Shown: positions 32,741 to 44,522 of the stretch, piece after piece
Layout of the letters: every line of letters starts with the position of its first letter
Numbering within the stretch: the first letter of the stretch is position 1
DNA from: Oscarella lobularis
Taxonomy: Eukaryota > Porifera > Homoscleromorpha > Homosclerophorida > Oscarellidae
Assembly: GCF_947507565.1 (NCBI RefSeq)
Contig: NC_089192.1
Span: forward strand, 806,001-870,000
Direction of reading: 5' to 3'
DNA length: 64,000 bases
Program-made: the position numbers and the translations under genes
The notes under the pieces: model-generated
Told to the model about the DNA's origin: nothing
Seen by the model: the letters and a program-made list of their open reading frames with translations, nothing else
The model's database searches: none

Positions 32741-33691
32741 TCATATGATGATGAATAAGGAGTGCGCTTCCTTATACTTGTCTGATCCAACTGCCACGTA
32801 TTTTCGTCCATTTTCAACTTTCTCAACAGGTAAACCCTCCAATGTGCATAATCTAAATACATGTACATAAGGGGATCAGCCTTGCAAGCATCCTCTCTAT
32901 CCCCACTTTCTCACTGCTCCCGTTCTTAGTTGAATTTTCTCCGTGATCATACCCATTAGCTTCAGATAGAGACATCATAAAAAAAACAGAACTCTCCACC
33001 GCCTATATCTGTGTACCAAGTCCCAGTTCTGCATATCTCGTTTCGACAGGACAAACTTGATCCCCTTAAAAATTTCATCCCCATTTCGAAACACGCTAAA
33101 TAACATACCCCATATAATTAATTAAAATTCTCATGTATAACCATACTGAATTTGTATAGGAGTCTTATCAAAACGATGCAACCTCGCCGACACAATCACA
33201 GGAATACGACGCGCTTTAGTCAACAAATCCTAACAAGGGAACCCCACACTATCTAAATTTTTTTCAGCACACAAACGCCTCTAAACCTCAGTCGTATGAG
33301 ACTTCCGGTACTGCTGTCCAATCATCTCGTACCTAATCCGGACTTCCCTAATGAATAATCAATACGGTTTCCCCGGGCAACCGTACCCGACTTCTTTCAC
33401 TTTTCCACCCTGTCGAATTGTCGTCGATTTCTTGAACTTTTCCGTTCCGCCGGCGACGTAGACGCGCCCCGATCGCAGATCGTCGAGCCGTTCGACTCGA
33501 TGGCCGTGCGCCGGCGTGTAAAGGCGACGAACCGCCCCGAAAGGCGGACGCAGTCCGCTCGTCACTTGCGTGAGAAACGCGTCGAAGTTGCGCGCCTGCC
33601 GATCGTTTACTACGAAGCGACGCGCGACGTAGTTGAAGTCGCCGTTGCGACAGATCTTGACGCTTTTCGCCGTCGGAGGATTCGTTTCCAT
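32741..33691 (-). CDS. Doublecortin protein with two DCX domains (DCDC2-like)
   Basis: Microtubule-binding protein. Exon 1 (start 33691) gives the first DCX domain: KSVKICRNGDFNYVARRFVV, FDAFLTQVTSGLRPPFGAVR, RLYTPAHGHRVERLDDL, VAGGTEKFKK. Three or four small exons complete a second DCX domain: ARRIPVIVSARLHRF, HVFRNGDEIFKGIKFVLSKR, MQNWDLLMGMITEKIQLRTG, AVRKLCTLEGLPVEK, RKYVAVGSDKYKE. Order and spacing match DCDC2, whose human form works in cilia; this protein lacks its long C-terminal tail. The donor of exon 1 (GGAAAA|GTGAAA) was chosen to meet the next exon in frame. Confidence 0.85.
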
Positions 33692-34455
33692 TTGTATCGA
33701 ATGAGAGTGCGCACGCCTTGTTAGCAAGTACCATGGAGACGAACACCCGTATTCGAAATAAGATATGGAGTGTAAAAAGATAGGGTTGCCTTCGGTTCAC
33801 ATGCAGTACGTGGAGCTCCGAGAGAAACATCTGTAGCCTTTATTCAGTGTACATCCTCTTTCTCCTTATCTAAAAGCAAAGTAAACAATTCGCCCTTGTC
33901 ACTGTACCTAAATTCAACAAGCATTTATTTGCGTGTCTATTGCAATAGAATGACCTCTGACTATACCTGCTTTTATCTCTAACGCCTCTCCTCCTCTATC
34001 CTGTGACTAAAGCCTGTCTGCCTGAGATTCCTGTCTGTTTTGCCTGCCTGCCTGCCTGTCTTACTCCCTTTCCTCTCTCTCACTCACTCACTCTTCCTAG
34101 CATTTTCCTCTAAGACTGGATGGAGTCCTATCGTTCCACTCAGAACCAAAATCAACAAAGGAGACACTTCCTCACTCACTCACTCGCTCACTCACTCACC
34201 GTCCTCTTAGACCTACTACTATACTACTACTAAGCTCTCAACGCCTCACTCCAGTTACTATTATAAGCCAAAAATGACATCAAAGACAAGCACGGTTCTA
34301 TAACTAAAAAACGAACGTTTTCCATTCTAAGGTCCCACGCACACACACACGCACACACGCACTCTCCCTCTCTTAAGTCTATGTGATAATCTCCGTCCTA
34401 GCATAGACCCTCTATAAAGAAATCAACCTTTTTACCTAGCCCCCTTTCTCTTACC
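33692..34455. other. Low-complexity spacer, probable 3' UTR of the hnRNP gene
   Basis: About 760 bp on the 3' side of the hnRNP gene (minus strand). It is pyrimidine-rich on the plus strand, with (TGCC)n near 34040, (CACT)n at 34080-34100 and 34170-34200, and (CACA)n near 34335. The minus-strand RNA would therefore be purine-rich (GAGTGA, GGCA). It may be a regulated 3' UTR; no gene is seen. Confidence 0.5.
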
Positions 34456-35694
34456 TCAATAAGGCCGATAACGATTCGCCCCTGGCGCTCCACCGGCTCC
34501 ACCCACGCCGCCACCATGAGGCGGCGGCGGCGGAAGTCCACCGGCATCAGCACCCCCATACCCCTTCATCTGAGGAGAATACCCATACGGAGACTGCGCA
34601 TAGGGAGTCCCAATAGGATAAGAAGCAGCCGGAGCAGGATTCGCCTGCATCTCTCGACCGACAACAGGAGCAGGAGCAGCGGGAGCAGCGGACCCCGGAT
34701 ACCCTCCATACCCATATCCAGGCGAAACGGCAGCCGCCGCAGCACTACGACTATAATCAGCAAAGGGGTCCCTACGGTAACCGGCCGCCGCCATGCCACC
34801 GTATCCGGGCGCACTTCCAGCTGACGGAGCGGAACCGTAACCATAGGAATACCCGCTGCTAGCCCCGTAATCCGAGTACCCGCGCGATCCGCCGTAATCG
34901 CGCGCACCGCCGCGCGCGCCGCCTCGATCGTAGCCGCCATAGTCACGCGATCCGTAATCGTCGCGATCGTAACTACGCGGGCCACGCCCACCGCCCCCGC
35001 CCCCGCGACCGCCGGGCAACGTACCGCGCGGTTCGGCGCGCTTTACTTCGACCGCTTTCCCGTCGATTTCGACGCGTTTCTTCGCGACGAGCCGCGTAAC
35101 GACGTCGGGATTTTCGAAGGTGACGAAACCGAAGCCGCGCGATATTTGATCGCGATCCAACATCACTTCGGCGATCGTCACGGTGCCGAATTCGGCGAAG
35201 GTTTCGCGAAGCGTTTTGGTCGTGACGCTCGGCGGAAGGCCGCCGACGAAGATTTTCGTCGACGTTTCATTGATCGGTTCGTTTCGCGGCACGGCGCGCT
35301 TCAAGTCGACTTGACGCCCGTCGACTTTGAAGTTCGACTTGCGTTTGATGACGTCGTCGACTGCGTGGCTCTGCGCGTACGTTACGAAGCCGAAGCCGCG
35401 TGATCTGATGGGAGGGAGGGAGAGGGTCCAGGGTCCCCTTTTCGTTGACGGCGGGGATATCGTTTTGCGCTTACTTTTGCGTGCCGTTTTCGCAAATGAC
35501 GACGCAGTCGGTTATCTGTCCGAACGGTTCGAAGGGGATACGAAGCGATTCGCTCGTCGTGCTGTGATCGAGACCGCCGATGAAGATCTTGCGACTGTGT
35601 TCCGGTTCGAGCTAAAGTCGATTGGCGCGATTAGAGGGCGATAGAGCGGGGAGAAGGGAGTCTCACGTCGTCGTTTCCCGACATCGTGCTTTTA
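34456..35694 (-). CDS. hnRNP A/B-DAZAP1-type RNA-binding protein
   Basis: Three exons: a tiny first coding exon (MSGNDD), then two RRMs and a Gly/Tyr-rich tail. RRM1 has RNP2 KIFIGGLD and RNP1 SRGFGFVTY; RRM2 has KIFVGGLP and RGFGFVTF, with 11-residue interdomain spacing as in hnRNP A/B, Musashi and DAZAP1 (VPRNEPINETSTKIFVGG). The tail is rich in RGG, SYG and GYG repeats plus Pro/Ala, ending GGAPGANRYRPY. Expected to shuttle between nucleus and cytoplasm and act in splicing or mRNA control. The Tyr/Gly tail is of the phase-separating kind. The closest subfamily cannot be fixed by eye. Confidence 0.9.
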
Positions 35695-35767
35695 CTCGCG
35701 TGCTCTAAGCCTGTTCCCGTATGCCTTCCCACGCGGGCCTTCCTACACTGTCATTTTAGAATCCCTC

Positions 35768-38418
35768 CTAGACAATAATTGCATAAAAGATAAGTATGAG
35801 TCCGAACACAAGAACAAACAGTGTCGTAAAAGTCATTATAGCCAGTGTTTGCCAGGCGGAAAGAAATCTTTTTCTTCGTCGAATCGTTAACTGGCTTTTT
35901 CCCGACAACAAATCGCTAAGTTTCGTCACGAGAACGCCGCCCGTTTCCAACGAGCCATCAGCATGACCAAAAACAAATCTTTTGAAAAAAGGCAAAACGA
36001 GTAACTATTTATATATTAATTTAAATTTATTGCCACCTATCGGGTCTCAGCAGAACAAGCTCAGCTTTATGGCTTGTGAACCACGACTCGAGTTCCTTAT
36101 TTTCGTCAATAATACAAACAGATTCCTCTACATGGCAAACAATGTACAGATAATCTAGCAGCACGAGCGCGCGTTAGTACCAGAAAAATAAGGAGCCCCT
36201 TCCTCCACAGCACTACCACGTGGTAAAACGATTATAAACGTGCAACCAATGCGCTTCAATAGAAGCTGCATTGCCGTGCCAATGAAATGCTTGGGATTCG
36301 TGTTCCAAGCAAGGGCAGCAAAGCCAGAGCCAAGGGCCTAAAAATATTAAAAATACGCGTAATAAATATCTAAACTCCTATTTCAATTAAAGAATATCCT
36401 AATGGCCACGTGGATGTGTAGACAATACCTTATCCAATAGAACCAATTCTCCCGATTTTCTGACGTAAGGCTGAATGAAGAGTTCCCCGGATCCCAACGA
36501 ACGATCATCGATGAAACCGCTCGTAATCGTCGCGCAAGGCTTTCCCTTGTCCTCCTCCAGATAGGCGCGCGTTCTCGGCGTCATCATCATGATGTGAAAT
36601 AAAATATTGCGAACGAAAATGGCAATGGGATTTCGATACTTTGTCGTCATCCCATACGCTATTAATAAAAATAAATAAATAAAGAAGATATTATCTCATC
36701 TATATATATACCCAGTGCGTGATTAATCATTTCCTTGACGTGCGGACTTCTCTCCAACTCGTAGCTTCCAATCAGTCGATCGACGCCCGTTCCCGCTTGC
36801 ATCGACTTGATGTCGTCCCACATAGACATCTTCTCCACAGATTGAGACAATGGCAACGATGACGTCGACGACCGTTTGCCGCCGCCGCCGCCACTTTGAG
36901 CTACATTAGAATTGAGAGGACTACCAAGAACAACGGCGATTTTCCAGCACAGATTGGCTGCATCTCGAATACCACTGCACATGCCTACACATAACACGCA
37001 TAGATAAATAAGTACTTACAAAATATTGATAATTGTACCTGTGCTTCCTTGTCCGCGAAAAGGAGGTAGACAGTGAGCGGCGTCTCCAAGGAGAAACGAC
37101 TGGCCAACGTTCCATCTTTCTACCTAATAATAGGAATCGATTTTTTTATTATAAGAATTGAATCTCTGTGCGTGCTCGCCTGTCGAGAGTGGAATTTGTA
37201 GACGATTCTTCGACAGAATTCCAGTTTCGACGAATCGATTCCAATAGAGTCGAGCATTTTCGCGACGTTTTCTAATCTCGTCATTTCCTCCGCATCTTCA
37301 TGACTAAAAAACCCCCCCAAATACATAGGAAATAAATTCTAGGTTATCTCCGCGCACTCTCTCAGAAGAAATTCAAATCGGCGAAAATTCTCGGGCAAAG
37401 GCACGTGCAAGAACGGCCGATGTCCGTCGAAAACGTACGTAAAATGAGGCCACTCTTTGGAAATCTTTTCATCGGTAGTATGAACGTCAAGCACAAGCCA
37501 TCTTTCCACTATAAGAACACCCCATATATGTAGTATACTATATGTATGTATGTATGTCCCTATATGACATCTTACTTTCTGCAAGCCCAACGTATCGGAG
37601 TCGGAGTTTTCTTCGAATGATGCTTCGGCCTCCATCGCAGCCAAGGACATAGCGCGCCGTACATACTTCCTCTTTCAGTCCGCCGACATATTTCGCTCTA
37701 ACTCCAACCGTCCCATCAGCAGCCTCGCCAACATTCAAAACCTAAGAAAGTAATTTTTCAAATATCTCTCTTAATATTAGTATTATTTTGAATGCTATCT
37801 TACCTCATATCCTAAATAGAGTTGAACGCACGGATATCGTCTGAGATTCTTTCTCAGAACTGCTTCTACGGACGGCTGAAAGAAGTAGGCCAACTTGGCG
37901 TACCCGTACTCCTGCCTATAAGCAAACCAGAGTGGGCGTGGTGAACGAGCATTCCAAATGCTATAGCTAGCGCACGCACTTGACGCGATCCAAATCGACG
38001 AGAGCGAGACCCCCATTGCGTTTTTGCTCCGTGAAGAGTTGGTAACCGACCTTGGTTACGTGTCCGTTCATCCACGTGTCCATATCGAACTGGGAAAGAA
38101 AGCGAGAGAGTGATACCCGATACCTATTATCCGGGGACCCTCGAACCTACCATTCCAAATATTCGCGTCGTTTCGCCGTCGATCGCGACCGCCCTGCACG
38201 ATAAATGTAGTATGAAAACGCAATGCGCGTGCTGGCGGCAAAACTCGCCTAGGTCCCGTATAGATTTCCTGCTCTTTTTCGAAGACGATCGTCCGGACGC
38301 CGTACTTGCCGAGCAGATTGGCGGCGACGGCTCCCACGGGACCCAAACCGACGATTATGACGTCGGCGCTCAGCGCCTTGCTCGTCGACGGGCTCTCACT
38401 ACTTCCTTCTGCTGTCAT
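35768..38418 (-). CDS. FAD-dependent aromatic-type monooxygenase with C-terminal membrane anchor
   Basis: Class A flavin hydroxylase (PheA/TfdB/MhpA family). Exon 1 holds the dinucleotide fold ADVIIVGLGPVGAVAANLLG and VFEKEQEIYTGPRAVAIDGE. Later exons give the GCDGGRSIIRR segment, FLLGDAAHCLPPFRGQG (second FAD motif) and IRDAANLCWKIAVVLG. The C-terminal thioredoxin-like part is NTNPKHFIGTAMQLLLKRIG, DENKELESWF, AELVLLRPDRFVFGHADGS. The last exon (35978-35768) continues RPDR in frame and adds a hydrophobic anchor (LAIMTFTTLFVLVFGLILIF). Two introns start with GC (CCTAG|GCGAGT; CGACAG|GCGAGC). A 62-nt intron near 36,200 has a perfect TACTAAC branch-point sequence. Substrate unknown; probably a phenolic or xenobiotic compound. 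Confidence 0.85.
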
Positions 38419-39009
38419 TTATCGGAGCATATCACGGGAGCATTGATATTAATTGGATCACTGCACTGTACAGAAAACGCCAAGCTTTCCTTCGAACGCC
38501 CGTTTGTTTGCAGGACCATGAAATAAATTCATTTGATTGAAGGCGGTTTTCAGCGTGCCAGGAAGTCTGGCGAACGAACGTCTGACGTAAAACTCCCGGA
38601 TTATCTACAGTGCACAAAAATAGTCATACAGTAGTCGAGCTGAAATCTATTATGGGCAGATTAATTAATTGTATAACGTAACGAAGCCTACGTGAACGCC
38701 GGAGGAATTCCGGAAGAGAGATATAAATTAATTAATATCCTGCAGCTGCATTAGAGATGACGTGGTCGGATGCTATCCAGTCAAAAAAAAAACACTATCG
38801 ACGGTATGGAACGAATTTTTCTAAACTTCCCAGGACGTGTTATGACTCTTTCCTCTTCCACGTGCACTACGCGTGGTAGCTAATTAGGTCGAACAAAGAC
38901 GAACCAATAGGCGCAAAGAAACATCAATTACCCGTAGCCCAAGCCCAACCTCCCCCTCCTCGCCCTTATATAATCCAGTGGAACGTTGTACCACTCGTTC
39001 CTGCCGTGT
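38419..39009. other. Divergent intergenic region with PYCR promoter
   Basis: 590 bp between the starts of the flavin monooxygenase (minus) and P5C reductase (plus). It contains CACGTG-like boxes (38,865) and a TATA-like TTATATAAT. No gene was found; the minus-strand open frame 38432-38617 has no family signal. Confidence 0.5.
38966..38974 (+). promoter_or_regulatory. TATA-like box for PYCR
   Basis: TTATATAAT lies 36 bp upstream of the P5C reductase ATG. If used at the normal spacing, the 5' UTR would be only about 10-15 bases. Confidence 0.35.
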
Positions 39010-40198
39010 ATGGAAGACGACTGCTCGACGTCAACGATGTCAATCGGATTCATAGGCGCAGGCAAAATGGCTCAGGCGATGACGCGCGGTTTCCTAGCGT
39101 CAGGTCAGCGACAGAAAAACGAACAAATCCCCCACGCGCGCAACCCTCAATATGCCAGACACAAAAGAGATGCCCCGAGAGCACGAACGATCCCCGAGCG
39201 AACCTCTAAACGAAGATTTTAGGTATCGTAGCAAAAGAACGCATAACGGCCAGCGCTCCGACTCCCCAATCGATCGAACTAATCAAGGTAAACCTTTCTC
39301 CCCCGTACAGAGCCATCTGGGGTAGTCCTAGTCTACTATCTCTCTTTCTATCTCTATCTCCCTTTTTTTCGAAGACGTTTGGTATCAATGTGACGACGAA
39401 TAATCGATTGACGGTCGAGAAGAGCAAAGTCGTCGTCGTCGCCGTCAAACCGAACGTCGTTCCCGTCGTTCTGCGCGAAGTGTCGTCGTGCGTCACGCGC
39501 GATCATCTCGTCGTTTCCATAGCGGCCGGCGTCAAGTTGGAGTCAATCGAACGGGTGAGGAACGAATGAATTTCAGTCAGAATCCCGTACCCCTAGCCGG
39601 ATATCCGGTATACTTACGAACGTTTTTCTCTCTGTGTGTCTGTAGGATTTGCCGCCTGAGTCGAGAGTCGTTCGCGTTATGCCCAACACTCCCTGTCTCG
39701 TGCAGAAAGCCGCTTCCGTTTTGTCGACGGGTCGATGGGTGAAAAACGGCGACGGGGAGCTCGTCAAAAAGCTGATGAAATCGGTGGGAAGTTGCGAGGA
39801 GTCGAGCGAACCGATACTGGATGCTGTGACGGCGTTGAGTGGCTGCGGACCCGGATATATCTTCATGGCGATCGACGCGCTTGCAGACGGCGGAGTCAAG
39901 TGCGGACTTCCCAGGGAAATGGCGATACAACTTGCAGCGCAAACAGTACAGGTAATCCTTTTCTAAAATAGAAATGCTTATTAATATTTATTGATTTATA
40001 TTTTAGGGTGCTGCTAATATGGTACTTGAAACGGGTAAACATCCTGCTCAGTTGAAAGACGACGTCTGCTCTCCCGGCGGTGCGACGATCGAGGCTGTGA
40101 GTCGGTTGGAGAAGGCCGGCTTTCGGGGCGCTCTCATCGAAGCCGTGGAGACGGCGTATCAAAAGGCCCTTTTCTTAGGAGGCGGACAGAAGAAATAG
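39010..40198 (+). CDS. PYCR: Pyrroline-5-carboxylate reductase
   Basis: Last step of proline synthesis, reducing P5C with NAD(P)H. The Rossmann start is [20 protein letters not shown]. The rest reads [71 protein letters not shown] and [20 protein letters not shown]. The dimerisation and signature segment is [20 protein letters not shown] (P5CR signature), followed by [17 protein letters not shown]. Five exons; the ATG at 39010 adds nine residues before MSIGF, too short and acidic for a mitochondrial signal, so this looks like the cytosolic PYCR3/ProC type. Confidence 0.94.
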
Positions 40199-40425
40199 GA
40201 TCCATCCATTTCTAGTAGCGACAGGTGTATCATAGATGAAGTTTTTCGAATTCAATAAATCTCTAATTCATTTTCACAATCACACACCGAGAGACAGCGA
40301 TACGATCACGTGAGAACAGACATGCCTACACAACAAAGCCACCCAAAAAAAAGAAAGAGAGAGAGAGAGTTGTCTGCAAAAACGCCAAATGAAGCCAAAC
40401 CAGTGGAGCGATCTCTGACCTGCGG

Positions 40426-42714
40426 TTAGCCGGCGATATCAGTGGGCTCAGTCACCATCGTCTTGCCATTCCATTTACTCTTATATTGCTCTGGCAGAGG
40501 AACCTCAGTCTAGCGAGAAAATGAAGCGTCGTAGTTAAGTAGAGCACGCAGCAAAACCATGGAAACCACCCAGGGACTTATTAGTACAAAGAATCCCTCA
40601 TAGATGTACTCATTGAAAACTGAGACCGGGAGGAGGAGTAGGAGAAAAGAAGCACTCAGTATACCAAGGAGGGGCCCTTCTCTTCAGAGTCATTTTCTCT
40701 GAAACGTGGCTGTGTGTGTGTGTGTGCATTCTTACAAAATCTCCATCGTCTTGAGGAATCATGACGTTCATTTCCGATGACTTGGCCATGACAATGTCGG
40801 CAGAACGGCACTCCTTGCTCAAATAGACTTGGCAGCCGTCCGTCTTGTCGATGTTCACAGTGGGGACACTTTCCATGATCTGTATGTATCATCCATTTCA
40901 CCCCTAATACGAATAATGCAGGTCTCGCTTCACCTGGGCTTGGATGCGTTGGGAGTTGATGATATCAATACCGGAGATACATTTATCAACGACAATGGCA
41001 CACTTTTTGCAAGAATCTATAAAAACAATTCCTAATAATCAATACCGTAATTAATCTCTTACCAAGAGTGACGTTATTGACTCTTCCCTTGACGACGATA
41101 GTCGAATCAACGCAGCGAAACACGTAGACGGATTGAGACATGTTGGTTTGATCAACGACAAGTTGATCAGCCCCTTGCTTCTTTTCTTGATATTCCTAAT
41201 GAAATTATGAAAAAACGAAGTCTCTCCTCTCGCAATAATTCGTACTATGGCCCATTTCTTTCCATCCAATCGAAATACGGGATCCTTTTTGACTTGAGCA
41301 GCCGGTTTCTTGGCCGCTGCTCCCGTTGTAGCGGCTGGTTTAGCGTCGCTTGCCTTGACAACGGACGCCGCGCGTAGCGACGGATTCTTATGCGTCATCT
41401 GATCCCTGCTGACATGCTTCAAACCTGAATAAATAACCGATTAATAGAATTATTGAAATTATGATTATTGGTTACCTGAAGTTACGTTCGAGCCTTTATT
41501 GAGCGAAGCAAAAAGGCCAGACATATCCGGTTTCTTGGCTCCTGTATCAGCAGCCGGACCTGGCGGAACAATGGCAGGAGGAGGTGGGGGAGGAGGTCCA
41601 GGTGCCGGTGCTGCAGCACTTCCAGCTGAAGCAATAGGACCCTAATACCACCAATTAAATAAACATATACTATCCAATACTTTTAATTATACGGATGAGT
41701 TCCAGGAGAGTTTTTTCAGGTGGTACTTTTTAACGTACTCTTGAAGTGAATCCCACAGAGCGTAGTACGTATCGGCCCACTTCACTTGGTTATCATCCCT
41801 AAATTAGAATAATTAATTAATTAATTAATTAATTAATTAGCATACTTACTTTCCCTTGAATTCTTTCTTGACGCGGTTGCCATAGAACTTGGCAGATTCG
41901 CCTCCCTCTTTTACAAACACCGAAGGCTTGGGAACCTAAATCACATATACATATATATATATATAAAATAATTCAATTTAATTTCATCTTTTTGTCTTAC
42001 TACAGTCACCCAGCCCAAAGCTTGTATGCCATCGCCAACGCAAGAGAAGTGATTGAACTGCGCATGCCCGCGACGTTTCTCCTTGAAGTCCTACGCAAAG
42101 AAAGAAAATTGATTGAGAATCCACGCCCCCCTCTTCCGTTAACTCTCACCTGAACTTTTACTATTGCCTCCGATGTCGGTTTCAATAGCTGCTGCAGGAC
42201 GGAAGGCTAAGGAGAAACCCGGAAAAATGACCGAAAAGCGGAAGGAGGAGGCGGGGCCCCCTTACTCCAGGTTCTTTGCATTTCGATACGATTTCGAGGA
42301 AATTGCGCTGGGCTTCGAACGCCCCCTTGACGAATTGCACCTAAAAGAGCGTATCGTCGCGCGCAAATCGTTTGCGGTGCCCCATTCGGACTCTACTCAC
42401 TTGTTCGACGAGATCGCCGCCGATTTTCGCTGTAAGATCGACGAACGGTCCCAATTTCTCTTTCAAAAGCTAAACAAAACGTCAAACGGCGTCTACAGTT
42501 TCGTTTTTCGAGTCGTACCGTGTCGAAAGCGGCGAGGAATTCCGATCCAGGACCTAAACGAGAAACAGTTCGATTTGCGACGTTTTCGATGCGCTTCGCA
42601 CGCACTCGTCTCAGATATGCTTTCTTCTGCTCCGCCGCTTCGATTGGCGACGTTTTCCAAGCGCGTGGTGACGCTTTCGAGGCGAGACACGAGTTTAGCT
42701 AAATCGGCAGCCAT
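40426..42714 (-). CDS. CAP1: Adenylyl cyclase-associated protein (actin regulator)
   Basis: CAP recycles actin with cofilin. About twelve exons. The N-terminus [20 protein letters not shown] is the CAP coiled start. The helical folded domain follows: [98 protein letters not shown]. The linker is Pro-rich ([15 protein letters not shown]) with a WH2-like [20 protein letters not shown]. The CARP beta-helix reaches [41 protein letters not shown] and ends [10 protein letters not shown], as in human CAP1. The plus-strand frame 42164-42790 overlapping its first exons is an antisense shadow. Confidence 0.93.
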
Positions 42715-43165
42715 TTTATCCGGGAGTGACCGGTGCTTAGCCTATCACGTGTTCGTCAAACCGCACTTTCGCTACTTTCGGTCCCACTAGAGTACAATTG
42801 ATTGCACAATCCCCAGCCAGATATTTTTTGCGCACCCTGTTGAAGTTTAGCTCGATCTGCTGCAAGCTGTGTAAACGGCCTCGATCACCTGTTTGTCCTA
42901 ATTAAAATCGTATTGAATTGCAGCGACCTATTTGCAGCGACCTATTTGCAGCAACTTTGACCTGTGCACGCTCCTCAACGATAAGTGATACGGAAATAAA
43001 ACTACACCACAGTGTACCTGTGCCAATTACGTCATTGTACGTCACACACTCTCACCTACGACCATAAAAGGCGGTCAGGAGCTAAATTTAGCACTGGTGT
43101 AGCAAATTATATGCCAAGGGTAAAGCGCAGTACACTCGCAGACCCGACACCGAAGAATAGGAGAG
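42715..43165. other. Divergent promoter region (CAP / PH-PDZ)
   Basis: 450 bp between two start codons. It contains three copies of a GCAGC(G/A)AC(C)TATTT-type repeat at 42922-42960. Two ACGTCA half-sites lie exactly 10 bp apart (43029-43034 and 43039-43044), and an ATAAAAGG TATA-like box lies at 43064-43071. These suggest a CREB/ATF-type promoter for the PH-PDZ gene. No gene is present. Confidence 0.45.
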
Positions 43166-44408
43166 ATGTCGGGCAAGCGAAAAATCCTCACCTTGAAAGA
43201 GGGTGTACTCGACAAATACGGCGGCCGTTTCCGCAAGCGCTGGAACCCGCGCTTCTTCGTCCTAAGTCCTCAGATGCTCTGTTATTTCAAAGGCGAGGAC
43301 ATGCGCTCCCTGACCCTGAGCGACCAATCGTCGGGAACGCCGCCGCCGCCGCCGCCGCAACCGCCGCCGCAACCGCCGCCGTCGCAATCGTCATCGAAGA
43401 CGCCTCTACCCGTACGATCGCGCGATCGCGTCTTTCTTTCGACGATAACGAAAATATCGTACGTCGCCGACAAAAAACGACCGTACGCGTTTCTCGTCGA
43501 AGCGTCGACGTATCGACAGCGACTCCTGCTCGCCGCGCCAACGGAAAGCGAGCGCGACGAGTGGATGGAAGCGATCAAGGCGGCGAAAGAGAAGGAAGAT
43601 CGCGAGGAGGAGACGAGCGACTTGCGAAAGAGTTTTCGACGCTTGGATTCGCATTTGAAGCGCGTTACGCTCGTCAAGGAAGGCGGCAGCATCGGATGCA
43701 CGATCAAGATTTGCGGGGGCCCCGTTCTCGTCAATCGAGTCGTTCCAGACGGGCCCATTGCGCAGACGGGCGTCTTGAAACCCGGTAAGAACTGGTAATT
43801 AGTGCTTCCTTCTGACAGGCGTGCGGGGGTGTGGACAAGGAAGCTAGAGCGCGAAAAAAATTAGTTTGCACGTGCTTAGTGAATAGTTAATAATTTATCA
43901 CGCACGTGTTAGAATATGTATCATTTCTTTTTTTCACTTAGGTGATCAGATACTCGAGATACACGGAAGTTCGCTCGCCGGTCTCAACATGGACGACATA
44001 GTAAAAATTCTCAAAGACGCGCCCACCGTTTTCATAGCGACGATTCGTCCGATGACGTCGACGTCTCGTCCGCCCATCGATCCGGACGCCCCGCCCGTCG
44101 ACTACGCGCAAATCGACTACGACAAGACGGCCGAACAGGTGAAGGAGAGCGAAAAGGTCCCCTTTCGAAATCCCTTCGCTTGTCCCCCCTCGCTTCCTCT
44201 TCTCGAAAGCCTGGGCGTCGGCGATCAAGCGGGCGCGTTCAGCACCGACGACGATTCGGATGGGGACGCGCATAGCGGGGGACACTCGCCGCGGCCTTCG
44301 CCGCATCCCGTTCGGGCTAGGGGAGACGACGACGAGACGTCGGAGGACAAGGTCAATTACGCGGAATTGAAATGGCAGAGCGGGGGCAGAGCGAAGAGAG
44401 GCGACTGA
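43166..44408 (+). CDS. PH-PDZ adaptor with two ITIM-like tyrosine motifs
   Basis: Two exons (43166-43784, 43942-44408), 361 aa, no signal peptide. Residues about 10-140 form a PH domain (KEGVLDKYGGRFRKRWNPRF, YAFLVEAST, TESERDEWMEAIKAA), interrupted by a Pro/Gln-rich loop after MRSLTLSDQ. Residues about 165-250 form a PDZ domain (KRVTLVKEGGSIGCTIKICG, GPIAQTGVLKPGDQILEIHG, LAGLNMDDIVKILKD). The tail holds VDYAQI (about 260) and, near the end, VNYAEL; both fit the (I/V/L)xYxx(I/V/L) inhibitory tyrosine motif that recruits SH2 phosphatases. Between them lies an acidic Ser/Pro stretch. It probably acts as a membrane-lipid-binding scaffold under tyrosine kinase control. No named orthologue recognised. 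Confidence 0.85.
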
Positions 44409-44522
44409 TGATGATGTGATGTGTGCGCTGAGTGCACGCGCGCTCGATTGACTGACGTTCGAAGAGTAGGAGAATTTAATTGATAATTAATTAATTTCGT
44501 GCACCAATAAAAGTTTGAGAAA

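Noticed and set aside
35768-35995. Independent small membrane protein gene
   Set aside because: The frame has no ATG at its start (TTG only). Splicing from RPDR of the flavin monooxygenase joins it in frame and matches the family's RPDR-F/Y-V end.
42164-42790. 208-aa plus-strand open frame
   Set aside because: It lies antisense to the first four exons of the CAP gene, whose minus-strand exons match the family (coiled start, IGGDL, folded helices). The plus frame has no recognisable domain.
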